A DNA stretch of 64,000 nucleotides from Dromaius novaehollandiae (GCF_036370855.1 NC_088100.1:105028887-105092886); one strand, 5' to 3'. Counted from the stretch's first letter, positions 13,744 to 27,133 are shown. The notes: generated by a model from the letters alone, not told the origin. A program made the numbers and translations.

Positions 13744-14619
13744 CTGTAAATAAATAATGATGTCCATGTTGGTAGCAATATCCTCAGGTGGCGTGCTTTA
13801 AGAGATTATATAGTGTTTCATCTTCAAAACACCGATGCAAGGGCTCCGTCGCAGAGGACATCTATGTCTGCTGGTCAGTGAAACACAGGCGGGTGACAGC
13901 TGGTACCTGCAAACCACAGAAAACAGACAGGGTCCACAGGGGGAATGCACCATTTCCCACAAGCACAGCGGATGCTCTGCAGGAATCCTAAGGCAAAACG
14001 CTTCCTTCACCTTTATGCCAACAGGCCAAATCTTTAAACTTTAGCTAGCTAAGGCCAGGACACCTCTCTGAAGAAGGCCAATGGGACTAGGCCTGCGTGA
14101 ACTTGTACGCATTCACAGCAAAGCAGAATTTAACCCAGATCCATTACGCATGGCACCCAAAGCACATGCTTAGCTTTGTACTTTAAAATAATAAAGACAG
14201 AATACGATAGTAAGCTTCAGCAGGCAACCTAGGCATCAAACACCCTGAACGTATCTTCTAATAGTTTTAACGCAATTCACCAAACTTTGCATTTATAATC
14301 CCCCAGTGCTTACCCCAGCTTTACATCCATACCTGTAGGCTATGCAGAGCGTCACCCCAACAGCTCTGTTTTAAGGTACCTAAAAAGTGGAGTTACGCAC
14401 TTCCAGCACCTGCATTTCTAACCCACATAATCCGCCAATAAAGAAAAAAAAAAAAAAAAAAAAAAAAGAAAGGGAAGAGTTGACCTCTGGGTTTCCACAT
14501 AAAATGACATAATTCCTTCAAGTTTACAACGCACTCCATGCCTTACCCCACTGCCCATCTCACGCAGCTCCTCTCAGCAAAGCTGATTAAAACCACATCC
14601 CCATCTGTCCCATGTGGAT
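13744..14619. other. USH2A: Probable USH2A intron 1
   Basis: About 0.9 kb between the exon 2 acceptor and the CpG island. It contains a 24-nt A run (14444-14467) and a CCAAT pentamer beside a TAATCC homeodomain-type hexamer (near 14429-14438). Two possible minus-strand donors border it: CCG|gtgagc with the last exonic base at 14653, and a gtaagg-type donor near 14545. Which one is used cannot be decided here. Confidence 0.5.
14444..14467. repeat. Poly(A) run, 24 nt
   Basis: Uninterrupted A homopolymer followed by gaaaggg in probable USH2A intron 1. No target-site duplication or retroposon body is visible next to it. Confidence 0.95.
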
Positions 14620-15110
14620 CTTTTAATAGCCAGCGCCTGCGCTGCTGCTCACCGGCGCGACGGGCAGGTACCGCGGCCGGGCGCGACAGCCGATAAATAA
14701 GTTGATTTACCGTTATTCGCCGCGGCCCCCGGAGGCGACCGCGCGGCGCCCAGCGGCTCCCCGCCAGCACCGCCGACCGCCGTTGCCTGGCGACGCGGCG
14801 GCCTCCTCCGTCCTCCTTCCCCCTCCCTCTCCTCCTCCTCCTCTCCCGCCCCGGCCCCCCTGCGGCGCAGCGCCCGCAGGCAGCCAGCGGCCGCCCGCCG
14901 CCCGCCTCCCAGCGCGCCCCTGCGGGGGCGGGCCCGCGCCTCGCCCGCATACCTAATTTTAAAGCAGCAGCGCGCAGCGCAACGCGCCGCGGTGGTGCTG
15001 CGGGTCTGCCCCCCGCACGGGCTTTTAGCCTTCACTGACGCCCCGCCGGATCAGCTGCGCAGCCTCCAGCTGGCCCGCGCGCTGTACGAAACACGTAGCG
15101 CGGCCCTGGG
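14620..15110 (-). promoter_or_regulatory. USH2A: CpG island: probable USH2A promoter and non-coding exon 1
   Basis: A sharply GC-rich, CpG-dense island in otherwise AT-rich DNA, 0.9 kb upstream of the USH2A start-codon exon on the minus strand, where the non-coding exon 1 and promoter are expected. Overlapping open frames on both strands reflect GC content, not coding. A good minus-strand donor, CCG|gtgagc, at 14653/14652 could end exon 1. At 14781-14795 the sequence CGTTGCCTGGCGACG is a near-symmetric inverted repeat of GTTGCC half sites (spacer 1, one mismatch), resembling an RFX X-box, a motif common in promoters of ciliary genes. No clear TATA box is seen. The island is observed; its assignment to USH2A is inferred from position and strand. 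Confidence 0.7.
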
Positions 15111-15149
15111 CAGCACCTGGCTCTCTCAGGGTCAGGGAAGCCTGCGATG

Positions 15150-15540
15150 TGTGGCAGGGTCCTGGTGTGACATGGTGGGGACCCCATGGGGTGTGACATG
15201 GCGGGCAGGCAGCAGCAGGTCCCCACAGGACATGACATGGCGGGCAGGCAGCAGCAGGTCCCCGCGGGACATGGCCAGGTCCCTGTGGGACATGACATGG
15301 TGGCCAGGCAGCGGCGGGTCCCCACGTGACATGGCAGGGGCCCCGTGGGACGTGTCGTGGTGGGGAGGCAGCAGCAGGTCCCTGCAGGGCACAGCCAGGT
15401 CCCCACAGGACATGACATGGCGGGCAGGCAGCGGCAGGTCCCCGCAGGACATGGCCGGGTCCCTGTGGGACATGACATGGTGGGCAGGCAGCAGTGGATC
15501 CCCACAGGATGTGACATGGCAGGCAGGCAGCTGTAGGCCA
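15150..15540. repeat. 39-bp minisatellite, degenerate
   Basis: A tandem array built on a unit of about 39 bp containing catgacatggcgggcaggca followed by gcagcaggtccccacagga. Clear copies start near 15194, 15233, 15283, 15403 and 15463, interleaved with shorter units such as gggacatggccaggtccctg. Because 39 is a multiple of three, several frames stay open on both strands and give repetitive translations that are not genes. It abuts the CpG island on the far side from USH2A, so it may be polymorphic sequence within the promoter-proximal region. Confidence 0.93.
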
Positions 15541-18500
15541 CCTCCGCTCAGCCCTGTCATTTAAAGGTTTGGAAAGCAAGAAATTCGCGGCCAGGATGTG
15601 GCACCCTTGGCTCTATGCCTGATTTTGGTGCAGATTTTAGCTGTTTTCCACGTGCAAGGAGAGAAAGAGGAATTAATTTTTCTTTTAGGCACACTGAATC
15701 TGTCTTCCGATTTCTGTATTTTCAAGAGCACAGAGAAAGAGCAGAGTAAGGGTTGTAGCATAAGTGTATTTTCCTCATACACATCATCCTCTGCTTCTGT
15801 GACCAAACGCACAACCTATACAGCAGCAAATTGGTTGTGATTTGCAAATTTTACAGACCTTTAAAACATTCTTCCATTTTCTCATCTGTGAGGTTATAGC
15901 TCAGGTAGCTTTCAGCTATTTATCTGAGGCTTTTTCTTTTCTTTTCTTTTTTCAGCTGCACTGATCTATGAGAAGCTACATCAAGGCCTAAAGGTGTGTG
16001 TCCTAACCAGCACTGGATATACCTACATCAAGCTTTTGAATACTGACTTTAAGCACTAAGTACAGCCAATGTGTGTTGTAGTAATAACATCACTTCAAAA
16101 TAATGCAAAGAAGAAACATTGGCAGGACCTTCAGGCATTTTTGACATGAATCTCATTTTTCCATTTGATATGGCCGTGCAAAGCAAACACAAACAAAACA
16201 GCAGAGTTGTCATCAGTGAGCTGAGCATGAGATACAATAGGTTGATTGTATGTATTTCTAGACAGAGTAGCTCCAATTAATACATTTCCTGAAGATATAT
16301 GAAGCATCTATAAAATTCATCTTTGCAGTGGAAGTTATATGAACTGCAACCTGGTTGGTATCTTTCCTGACAATTTAGTTGAAATAGCCTCAAGTAACTT
16401 GTGATCTTGGCATGTTAGGACTTCAACTAGCAATGTACCAACAGGATTCTCCAGTGACACACGCAATTGCTAACAAACCCTCCTCTGTCATAACTCTTAG
16501 TGCATATTAAGATGATCTTCATCCTGCATCAAGCAAAATCCTACACTGTCCCAGGCACATCTCTTCTTTAATACAGATATTTTTCCTAAAGTCATAGAAG
16601 ATAAATGGCAATTCTAGCTAATGTATTGTCAGTCACTGTACTGTTGTTTCGTGTCCGCTAGTCATTAAACTATTTTAGCTCTCCAGTCAAAATTCTTTCC
16701 CCAGAGTATTCAAATGTAAAGAACTTTGTTTACCATGGAAGGAATGGGTTGGGGGAGGGACACTGGTCTGAGGCATGGTCACAGCACACAATACTGCTAC
16801 AGAAGTACCATAGTAAGACCATAGGTGACCATGACACAGCCGACAATATGACAGTAGGAGCGTTTGCACATAAGGAACAAAAACAGGTCTCCAAAAACAC
16901 CATGGAAAGAGAACAGGCAGAAAACGACTTAATAATAAAATCCTAGATGTTAGTTAACATCTCACAACATCCAAAAAAAATTAAAATGACTGTGAATCAT
17001 GGAGCATAGCCTGACCAAAATGAGAACTTACTGAGTAGCCAAGGAGCCAAAGATATCTGACTATGACTTGTAAATACTACTTGACATTTCTGAAATATAA
17101 AAATCAGTTTCTGCTTTTGTCCTGACACACCTCTTTCTGGTGACCAGCAATGCCTGTTCCAGGAATCCTTGCAGGTCAGACAGGATACCAAAAGAAAGTC
17201 AGGGCACCTACACACTTCATTGCAGAATGCACTCATCTGTTTTATTCTGCAAATGCTTGACAGCCCCAACGCCTCCCGATTAGTGTCTTACATAGCCAGT
17301 GCTCAGTTTAGGAAATAGGCCCCACTGACTCATGTTGCACCCTCTATCCCCAAGGAAAACCAGACCAGAAGAGGGTTACATAATTCATACATTTGATTAC
17401 ACAAGACAGCAGCACAAACCTTGCAAAATCACATTGCAAGCCACTGTGCAATTACCCAGGTCAAGGATCATTTCATTTTTGTCAAGGACACCATTGTTCA
17501 TCAGGAATATAATGAATTAACTACCTGCAGGAGGTTAAATAGATTAGAAAGCATCCAAAGCCTTTTACAATCAGCAACAGGTGTGCTATATACACTGTAG
17601 CACAAACAACCTGAGAATGATTTTGAAATAATATGCATCCATTTCACAGGAGTGTTTGGAGGGTTATTTAATGTATGTATGAAAACATTTATATTGTATA
17701 CATGCAGAGATTTCTAGAATCCAAGAAAATGTGCTACTATTTTGAAATGAATTCTTGTGAAGGATTTATTATGCCCATTTCAGAGAATTAGAATGGTAGC
17801 ACACGAAGTGATCCAATTTGAGTGCTTCAGCTTTTACAGTTACAACTGTTCATCTCTTCAGAAAAGAAAGCCTTTCACTGAGGTGCTGTCAGCCACACAG
17901 ATCCCATCTGAGAATCTGTCCTGCATCAGAAAATTTTGACATAATCTGGAGTCTGATCCTAATGACTCAACACCCTGTTCATGACAAATAGTTAGGGTTA
18001 TCCAAAACTTTTCAGGAAAAGAAACCAGCTACCTGTAAAGCTTAGTTTGTTATGCAATGGTGTGCCCCGACTGGAAAATTTTGAAAACCATAGTTCTGAA
18101 GCTTCTGTGCTCTGGAGCAGGGATTTGAATTTAGAAGTCTTCTTTCTAAAAATCAGACTATAAGCACTGAAAATGTCAGTTTCCACATGCTCAGTAGAAA
18201 TCAGTGGAGCATCTTGTTGGAGGTGATAAAACACCAGGGACTTGTTAAGTTTGCATACAGGGCAAACTTAGCATTACCTTTTCCAAACTTCAATGAGCTT
18301 GACTTTGCAGCTGTTACGTTCTTTTAGGAGAGAAAAAAGGATAAAGGTAGATAGGGAATGCTACAATACACTTATTCAAAACTGCAATAATACACAGCTA
18401 GTCTCCACAAACAGTGTACTATTGTGCATGTATGCTTTATATTTATATGGTCCAATACCAACTTACAACTTAAAATAATTCCTTAAGATTATATGTAGAA

Positions 18501-21500
18501 TTTAAGGGAATTCATTTCTCTACCAAAATCAGCATGGGTGTTTTGCCTTTATCACAATTCCTTTTAAATAATATTTTAATTTAATATTACCTTGTCTTCT
18601 GTTCATAAAGCATTCTGAAAAACTGTAAAGAATTTTGCAATGCATCCAAAGCTTTCATTTGTATCTGGCTTTTGCAAACAGCTTATACCAATATTAGCTT
18701 TTATTCATGCAGCATTGATTAGTCACATGCTACTATTTTTGCCATTTCATGCAGTGATCTATGTGGACTAACCCACACAGCATGACTTTCAAAGATTAGG
18801 CTCAAGTGTACAACTCAAAATTCACTTTCAGGGAATATTGATAAAGATTTGTTTTTATGAGTGCTTTTTCTCATAAAACTACACCGTTTGAATATTTGCA
18901 GGAGATTAACATAAAAGAGCCATTTGCATAGCCAAGTCAATATTTATTTCAAATTTAACTGTCTAGCAAAATTATTTTTTTCCAATATTTTGCAAGTAAT
19001 AATAAAACTACAATGCAAGTACATTTTAATAGCTGGAGGGGAGTTGATCATGACAACCCAGAAATAATTAACAACTTATGTTTTAAATGGGAGGAAATTC
19101 TGTGTAAGCCAGTGAAATAAATATTAGAGTAAAATTTTCTGAAAGCACAGGAGGAGGCGGCAGGTATTTTATAGAGCTGTTAAGAGCCTTTTAACAGCTT
19201 TAGAAGTACAGTACATCACATCTTCTTTTAGCACCAGAAACTTTCTTTGTTACTAGAAAGGCAAAAAATGAAATAGTCTTTTAGGCAACAAGTTTTACAG
19301 GTTTCTTTCACTTGAAAGAATACTGAGCTAGACTGTACATCTCCACATGGTAAGTGCAGTGAAAGGAAACCTCTGCAAGGACTTCTTTACAGACATTTCC
19401 TTTTGCATTACCACGATAACCTGAAAAAGCTTTAATATACTGTCCAAGGATGAAGGGCCAACCTATACACCTGAAGCACTTAGGGCTCCAATAATTGGCC
19501 CTTTCTGTCCCCACAGCATCCTAGCATAGTAATTCTTCAGTCTTCTTGCAGTTCACAGCACTCACTCTTGTTCTTTCTGAGACTCACCAGTGCATTCATC
19601 CCTTCACAATAGCTATTTTGTACCCTCCTAACTCCATTAATCCTCCATTCCCAAACATCCAGCCACCTCTGCCACACATCCATTCTCTTCTCCCATGTTC
19701 AAAGGCATCTCCAAGCAATCCACTGTCCTACTCTAACCTTTGCCCTGCTCCCCAAATACATTTTCTACCTTTCCAAATCAGCCAATTATCTCCTTCTGAA
19801 AACCAATCTCTTACTTCCACCATCTCTCCCCCACCCAGTCCATCGTATGCCTTTCTGCCAGCTCCTAGCAGAAGCCATGTCTACAGAAGCCATGTCTAAC
19901 AGCTTCTCTTCTCTTTTAGTAGCTTATTCTCCACAAAACATTTTCTAATCCATCCTCTGGCCTCCAATCCTATCAATACATATCTGTACCTAGTTAGTCA
20001 ATTCTGTTTTCCTCAACTGATTATCTACACTTTCTCCAGACTCACAATCAAATCCCTATCCCTGTTCTTCATTTTCTTTTAGACCTTCTCTTTTAATTCC
20101 CTATTTCAAATGCGCAGCTGCTTTACCAGGCAGCCCCTTCCATCCTCTTCTGCTCTCCTATCATTCAGCAACAGGCACCCTGCTCAGCCTTGAGCATTCA
20201 GCTGATCTTACATTCCTTACCCCAAACCTCCTTTCAGCAAAACCCATATTCCCTTGCAACTCACTTTTCCTTCCATCCCAAATGAGGATCTTCAGGCTCT
20301 GCAGCTGCCTCCTCTTTTCCCTGTCTGGGTTCAGTCAGTGCACACTCATTAGGTGAAAGTAGAGCAGCTGGAGTGCTCCCTCTCCTGTCAGGAGAAGCAG
20401 TCATCAACCAACTAGGAGAAACTGTTAAGAGACTTGTGCTTGAGGCTTTACAGAAGAAATGAGAACCCTGATTTCCTGTGTACACAGACATGGATTCACC
20501 AAAAGATAGCATTACTTCTGAAAATTGCTCCCTTATTTTCAGAGGTAAATGATAAAATTGCTCTCCAGAGCTTTTTTTTTATTTAAAAAAGTGAAATTTT
20601 GGCTTGGCATATTCTTATTGAGAAATTGGACAATTACATTAGGATTTGTCCCAGAGCGTCCTGTAATTATGCAGTTTTCTGGAGACAGATTAGCAGGGTA
20701 CATTTTCAAGCAGATTGAGGACTGCACCGTGCAGCATGAACATAACTATTTTGTCCTTCAAAATGTTCAAATTCTGCTTTTTCTTCCAAAAAATCACATA
20801 TTTCAATCCAAAACATGTCACCTGTCTTTATCATATCTCTTGCCAATTAACCCCCTTTCTCTATCCTTCTCTAGCTTCTGAATTCACTCCTATTTTGTAG
20901 ACTTTCCTACTTCTTCTTGAAGATCACAGTAGTAAATTCACTCATATCTGTCACTCCCAATGACAAGCTCCTTCCCCAAACACCTTCCTCCTATTTGCTC
21001 CTGCAAGGATCCTATCCATTTCTATTCAGATCAGCTCATTGACCAGCATCAGATCCCTCAAACGTCAATCTTCTTCCCTCAGAATCCTTATTTTCCACCA
21101 ATCTCTTCTTCTGCCTTTCAGGATATCCCTCTCTTCTTTACAGCACTCACTCCACACTCATTCTCCCATCATTTCCCTTGTTTCTTCCTATTCAGCTTCC
21201 CTTCTCTCTGGAAGTTTGCACACTGAACTTGCCCCATCAGAGTTTTCCTTTGTGGTCATTACTCTTTTTCTTCTCAAGGGTTCTCTGTCTTTTCCTATAT
21301 GTCCTAAGGGAGAGACTTGGAGAAAAATCTCCAGGGCCATTAAATTTTTATTGCTGTGCTTTTCTTGCTGCTGGGCATACTCCAGCCCAGTAAGGGCAAG
21401 GTAGGACCTTAATCGGTTGCAGAGCAGGGTCATGCTGCCTGTCTTTCCCGTACAGGACATTTTCAGTGTCTCCCCATGCCAGAAGGAACAATTAAATCCT

Positions 21501-22949
21501 TCCTCTCTGAGCCAGTAGGGTAATTAATGATAAGCGAGACATAGGGGGAAAGCTGCCACTGTCTCCCCATGTGCTCCCCTGCCATGAGCAACTAAGAAGA
21601 AACTAAGTTGGGTGTAGGTGTGTTCTCCTCCCTTCCTCCTACCCCTTGCCAGCTCAGCTATACCAGCATAGTACAGGATTGCCTTCTCAGGTAACAGTTA
21701 CCTCTTTAAATCATTTCCAGCAAACAGGACTTAGTTACTCCCCAGACTCTGAAAGGACACAGCAGCCTCAGGAGCACAGCTCAGCTGACTCAGGTTCTCT
21801 CTCCGCTTTATGTTGATGTGGAGCAAGAACTTCACTTACAGCACTGTTTCTCTTAGTTCCCCTGTTATATTTTGTGCCATCTTTCCAATACATACAGTGT
21901 CTGTAGAAGCCACATGCCTATCTTTAAACTAGTGATTCCTGTGCTCTTGGCACTGCTTTTCTCCCAGATTCATTTAGAAAGTGCTTTCTATTTACAGAGA
22001 CAGAGATCTCCCTAGAGCCACTGTGTTAACCACATTACACTTCCACCTGTAAGTGAAACACATTAACATTATTCATCATCTTAACTTTGAGCTGTTTATT
22101 ATTCCCAGTTATCTTCCACAGGTATTATATCTGCTGTAACTGCATACACATTTTTGCATAAAGTCATTTTGTGTGCTTATCCTATACTGTAAATTCTGAG
22201 GAACATTAGCATCTCCTGTAGGATTATACACTTTTATAGAATTGTAGGATAAGTATAGGACAGTTTAAATAAAATAAATGGACATCCTTCTCATAATAAA
22301 ATTCAGATGATTTGGATAGATTAAGGGAGGCTGTCTGAAGAGGAAAGAAAACCATCAGAAAATCCAAATTCTAATCAGAGCTCAGAAATGAGTAACTATG
22401 CATGTCTACATCTCAGTTTCCTTCTCTGCAAATTGAGAAGACTGATACTGACTTCAACAAAGCACTGTAAGATGTACAGGCAAAAAACAAAATACCAAGG
22501 AATTAGTAAGTGTAGTAAAATTTCTGAGTTTAACGTGTTGCACATCAAGTCCTAACCTTTTTCTGAAGTTCAGCAGAGTGGTTAACTTAGCAGTAAATCT
22601 AGGTTCAGCTACTAACAACAACAGGCTACTGTTAAAAGCCAAAAAAATGGAAATTTCATCTGATGGCCGTATGCTCTAACAGACTGATCCCATAAATGCC
22701 TAAAGGCTGTCAATAATTTGTATTACATAGCAAAGGAAAATTGATAGCAGGGACCTGCATCTTTATAAATCTTACCCATGTGATCAGCTAAAATAGAAAT
22801 AGGATTTGTAACCTGAAAATACAATCTAAGAATCACAGCACGGAAGCATGGATTTGTGTCTGCACTAGTAAAAATGTTCTAAAGAAGAAAGACTAGGAAC
22901 TCCTTCAAAATGCTAGGTGAAAACAGGGAGATGGAGCGGCCTCTCCAGT

Positions 22950-22982
22950 AAAAAATAAAAATAAAAATAAAAAAAATAAAAA
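22950..22982. repeat. (AAAAAT)n microsatellite
   Basis: A run of A4-6 blocks separated by single T residues on the plus strand. Confidence 0.9.
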
Positions 22983-24260
22983 GTGCAATAGTGATTGTAG
23001 AGGAAACAGTCCATTTGTTTTCCTCCATGAAACTCCTAACAGTGTAGCTATTTGAGGAAATGTTGATTTAACCTCATTCTAATTTAATAATAAATGCAAA
23101 CCTAGAAAGCGTGATAAACGAGTCCATTGGGAGATAAGGATATAGCACAGGAAGCGTGTCAGTAGAATCAAAGAGATAGGGCGCAGCTAGATAATGCAGC
23201 AGAACCAATCTAGCAGTTGACTGCTGCCCAAATGGGCAGTCCCACTCCGCCCAGAAGATTTAGCAGGTTGAATCCACTCACCAAGGAGTCAAATGAGTGC
23301 CAAAACTGAGTACAGGAGTATTAGCCAGAATAGGATCACTCCTTTCAAATGCAGCAAGCTTTTAGATAGTCTTATTCTGCCTCAGTGTAAACACATCCCA
23401 AGTTCTGTATTTGTTTGATTCTGAAAGTCTCCATCCAAGGTCTGGATTAGTGACAATTTTTGAAACAGTTCAGTTATGTAGACTGAGACATGACTCAGAA
23501 CATCATGCCTCCCAGTTGCTTTCTCCTTCCCTTTAGGGGGGAAGAGGCCCCAGAGAAATTTAAGTTTTTACAGTGCACTTAAAAATTTGAAGCTAAGTTA
23601 AAGAGGGTCATGCAAATTGATTATACCACTGATGGAAAAGGAGGCAGAACTCAGTCATGATACATTCTTTTTGGCTGCAATCAGGCCACCAACGATTACA
23701 CTCATCTGCTGACAAAGTACGGCACATGATGTCCAAGATCTTAACAGGTATGTCAAAGAACTTGGAGGGAGAGTGACAGAGTGTAAGAGAAATAGGGCAT
23801 TCAGAAATAGAGAAAGTCTGAGGAAAATGCGTTTCTTTAGTTCTGCCTCTCACAAAGCAAGCTTATACCATTATTGCTGTATTTGCATGACCATCCTAAT
23901 GAATCTGCACAAACATCAGTGTAATTTTCATCAGGAGTATGCAAAAATGCAAACAATTTGGTTACCACCTCAGTCCCATTGACTCCTCATTGAAATCTCT
24001 GAGGAAAGGTGGATCCTAATATCCCAGTTTCCCTAAAAGAAGGGAAATAAACTGTGTGCATCAATATGCTTATACTGATATAGCTGAGGACTGTGGAATG
24101 CATTGCTTCAGTTTTATCAGTATAGCTAAAGCTGTAGCCCATGCCATAGAGAAGGCATAAATAGCAGGCAATGATCCCCTTGCTCTTTGCAGATAATTTA
24201 TATTAAATAGGATATAGCATATGTATATATTTTTAATCAAGCTCATTTGCTTAATAGATG

Positions 24261-24280
24261 TTGAGTTTTATAAAACTCAA
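24261..24280. repeat. Perfect 20-bp palindrome
   Basis: TTGAGTTTTATAAAACTCAA reads the same on both strands, with no spacer. It is AT-rich with a TTTTATAAAA core. It could be a chance palindrome, a dimeric homeodomain or MEF2-like site, or the edge of an old element. No flanking repeat is evident. Confidence 0.9.
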
Positions 24281-27133
24281 AATTAAGGCCTTTCTCTTGC
24301 AGAGTTGGTCTCAGAGCAATGAGAAACCATCCAGAGAGGTGCTAAATAGCTAGGTATTTCTACAGTCTCAGTCCCATATCTGTAGCCTTACTTAGACAAA
24401 GACTGGACAGAGAAGTCTCAACCCATCATGATATGCTGCAAAGGATAGTGACAGCTGAATTCACAGGAAAAGCCTCAAGACCAATGAGAACATGACTTGG
24501 CTTCGGCCCAAGCAACAATATCTAGGTTTAAATCCTTTCATTCAAGGTCACCTTGACAAAAATCATACAAACCTTTCTATTTATTGCTTTCATCATTTTT
24601 GATAGAGAGAGATATTTACCATCATCTTCCTCCCCACACTTGCTATTAATTATACAAAGCTTACCAAGTAACACTAAAGATTTCAGTGTTAAATCAGCAT
24701 AACTTGAGTGTAATGGAGTATAGCAGAGAGAGTGGCCTCATATTTCAGTCCAGTTTTCAGAGGCAAGGTAACTATAAATCAGTCATCTTATTTTCGTATT
24801 TAAAAGGCGCAATTCAGTTCCTAGTCACTAAAATGGATTCTAGAAATGCTTTGAATAAGTCTTGCTTTTGTTGAAATGAATTTACAAAAGGCAATTATTT
24901 TGAAATGAATCTTAACTAATTTTTTGAGTAATTTGTAATCTACAAAAAAATCATTCATTTAACTTTTTAAAGATTTACGAAAAGCTAACTCATTAACCCT
25001 AAAATTATGAATGATTTATACTTGTTTTTTATTCTATACATTCCATTGTACATCCAGTCTTTTGACACACTTACATACTGTAGCAATTTTCAACAATGGA
25101 AATGGTTTTTAGTTTTTAAAATGACTTTTCATTTTGAAATTGAGCCAGTTATTTTTGTATTAGTCTAGTGCTGCTAGAGCTGGAAAAATTAACAGCAGTT
25201 TAAAGTTGCATGCATATGGCCCTATATTGAAAAGAAAGCAAAATGTATTGACTTCAGTACTCTACTCTAGAAATAAATCTATTACTATGAATGACAAATG
25301 ACTCCATCCCTAGTTTGAGATAGTAGATTCTTTGATGAATAGAATGTGATTTATAAAATGTATTATTTAAACTTGTTCAGATACATTTCAATTTATAAGC
25401 TTGTTCACAAGGATCTAGTCTAGCTGCAGCTCCAATCCTGCCAGCTATCCTGTGAGAGCTGAACTTTGATTTCCTATTGAGACTTATTAACTTTTCAGGA
25501 GAGCTAGTAATGGCATCAGGGTTCAAATGATGAGATGATAGGTTGGGAGTTCTTTTACCTTTGACAGTTCATTATTTGGGGGCATACTTTGGATCACCTG
25601 CATCACATCACTCCTATTCTGCTGGGAAATTTCTCTATTTAAATAAAGAGGAGAAACCAAAGTGATTTCAAAACTGACAAAATGTGAGTTTCCATGATTA
25701 TTCCTGTGACCAAAATCTCTGCATATTTAAGGAAAATGCTTTAAAGTTTATATTGCTGTCAATATTTGCTGACAGCTTTTAATACTCTGGTACCAGCTGA
25801 GTTCCAAGTACAATTATTTCTGACTTGGTTTAACTTAAAATAGAGATATAAAACAACTCTAAGTTATTTTTTCCTCTTTTTTGTGAGTGCAAAAAAATGT
25901 TTTGGAAATAAGACAACTGATATTTAGTCATTCCAGTCCAAGCATGTGTAGCTACTACAGTTTCTCTGAGGCCCTGAAAGAACTGGGACCCCACTGTCAT
26001 CACAAGCAGAGCATTAAAATTGCACTTCTAATGGCATCTGCTGACTATGGGACAGACTAGGTCACCCTTTTTGTAGTTACAGCAAACAAATTTGGAAATT
26101 GCATTTTTCAGACTGAAGTGTGTCATTAACCTGCAGTACAGGTTGAAGGAGCTATTTTATCAATCCATTTTAACTTAGCATATTAAAGTTAATAGAATTC
26201 ATCTCAATTTATTATTTTAGACAATATGATGACGTTTGCCTGGATATCGAAAAAATGAAATTTGAGACAAACTTTTTCATTGTTCACAATTTGATATTAC
26301 AGAAATATGTTCCATCTTGCAGCCTTATATAAATAACTCAACTGAAATCAGCAAGAATACTTACTCCAAAGAGCAGGAGGACATAATAAAATTTTCATAG
26401 GAATAGCTATAACTCTATAGGAATTTCATTCCAATGTCATGATCCAGAAGATATGATTGAGCTCAGAGCAGTGGTACAACAGAAGTGGAATCTACAAGTT
26501 GCTGAAGCCGACTTGAGTCCTTCTGGTATTTAGAGGTAGCCCACAGTATTGAGTCAGTACCTGCAGTGTGACTCAAACCAAGACAGTTCAGTTTATGCAA
26601 GTTAAGATTTTGTTTTCTCATTTCAGTTGTTGAAGTGAGATGTTCAGTGTCAAAGTAAAATTGTGTGTGCAGTCTGGGAGATGTGTTCTTTCTCTTTTGA
26701 CAGATAAGTGACTTAGCCCCTGACAGCACAAGTGATCAGACAACCAAGACAGCAGTCAGCTGCTGACAGAAGTTCCAATTTTTTTTCCTAGTCAAAACAT
26801 GATTCTTTCCATTTACTATATGCTGACTTACTGGAAACATCATTCCTCTTGAGACATTCAAAATGAGATTTGGGGAACTATTCTCATCTTCCTTGCTTCT
26901 GAGAAGCTTTTTACATAGGGTAAAATATCACAAATCATATGCAGTTTGTGGAAAAAATTGAAGGAATTAAAAGACAGTCTTCCAAGGCTTTCCTTCCAGG
27001 AATAAATTTTAATCACAGGTAAGTCCAGAAGTTGACAAGAAGAGAAAGAAAGCAAATCTGCTATTTAAAATTTACTCCATCTCTATACTGTCAAAGTGGA
27101 GTCAGCTTCCATAAAGCTGATTTATAACCTTTT

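Larger units (their letters stand above)
15541..27133. other. Intergenic, no gene recognised
   Basis: AT-rich DNA upstream of the USH2A promoter. No ORF has family resemblance, and none of the short ORFs is flanked by a convincing splice pair that I could see. The interval contains pyrimidine-rich stretches (19540-20260 and 20930-21300), a small (AAAAAT)n microsatellite at 22950-22982, a 15-bp duplication near 19868-19897, a perfect 20-bp palindrome at 24261-24280, and a perfect ERR-type site at 24542-24550. Old, unrecognisable repeats are likely. Confidence 0.6.

Noticed and set aside
14543..15035. Arg/Ala/Gly-rich ORFs on both strands
   Set aside because: They lie in the CpG island, where high GC removes stop codons. 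No family resemblance.
15025..15579. Several long overlapping ORFs on both strands (up to 190 codons)
   Set aside because: They are translations of the 39-bp minisatellite and the CpG island. The period is a multiple of three, so frames stay open without selection.
19546..19899. 117-codon Pro/Ser-rich plus-strand ORF
   Set aside because: Falls in a C/T-rich low-complexity stretch without stops; no splice or promoter evidence.
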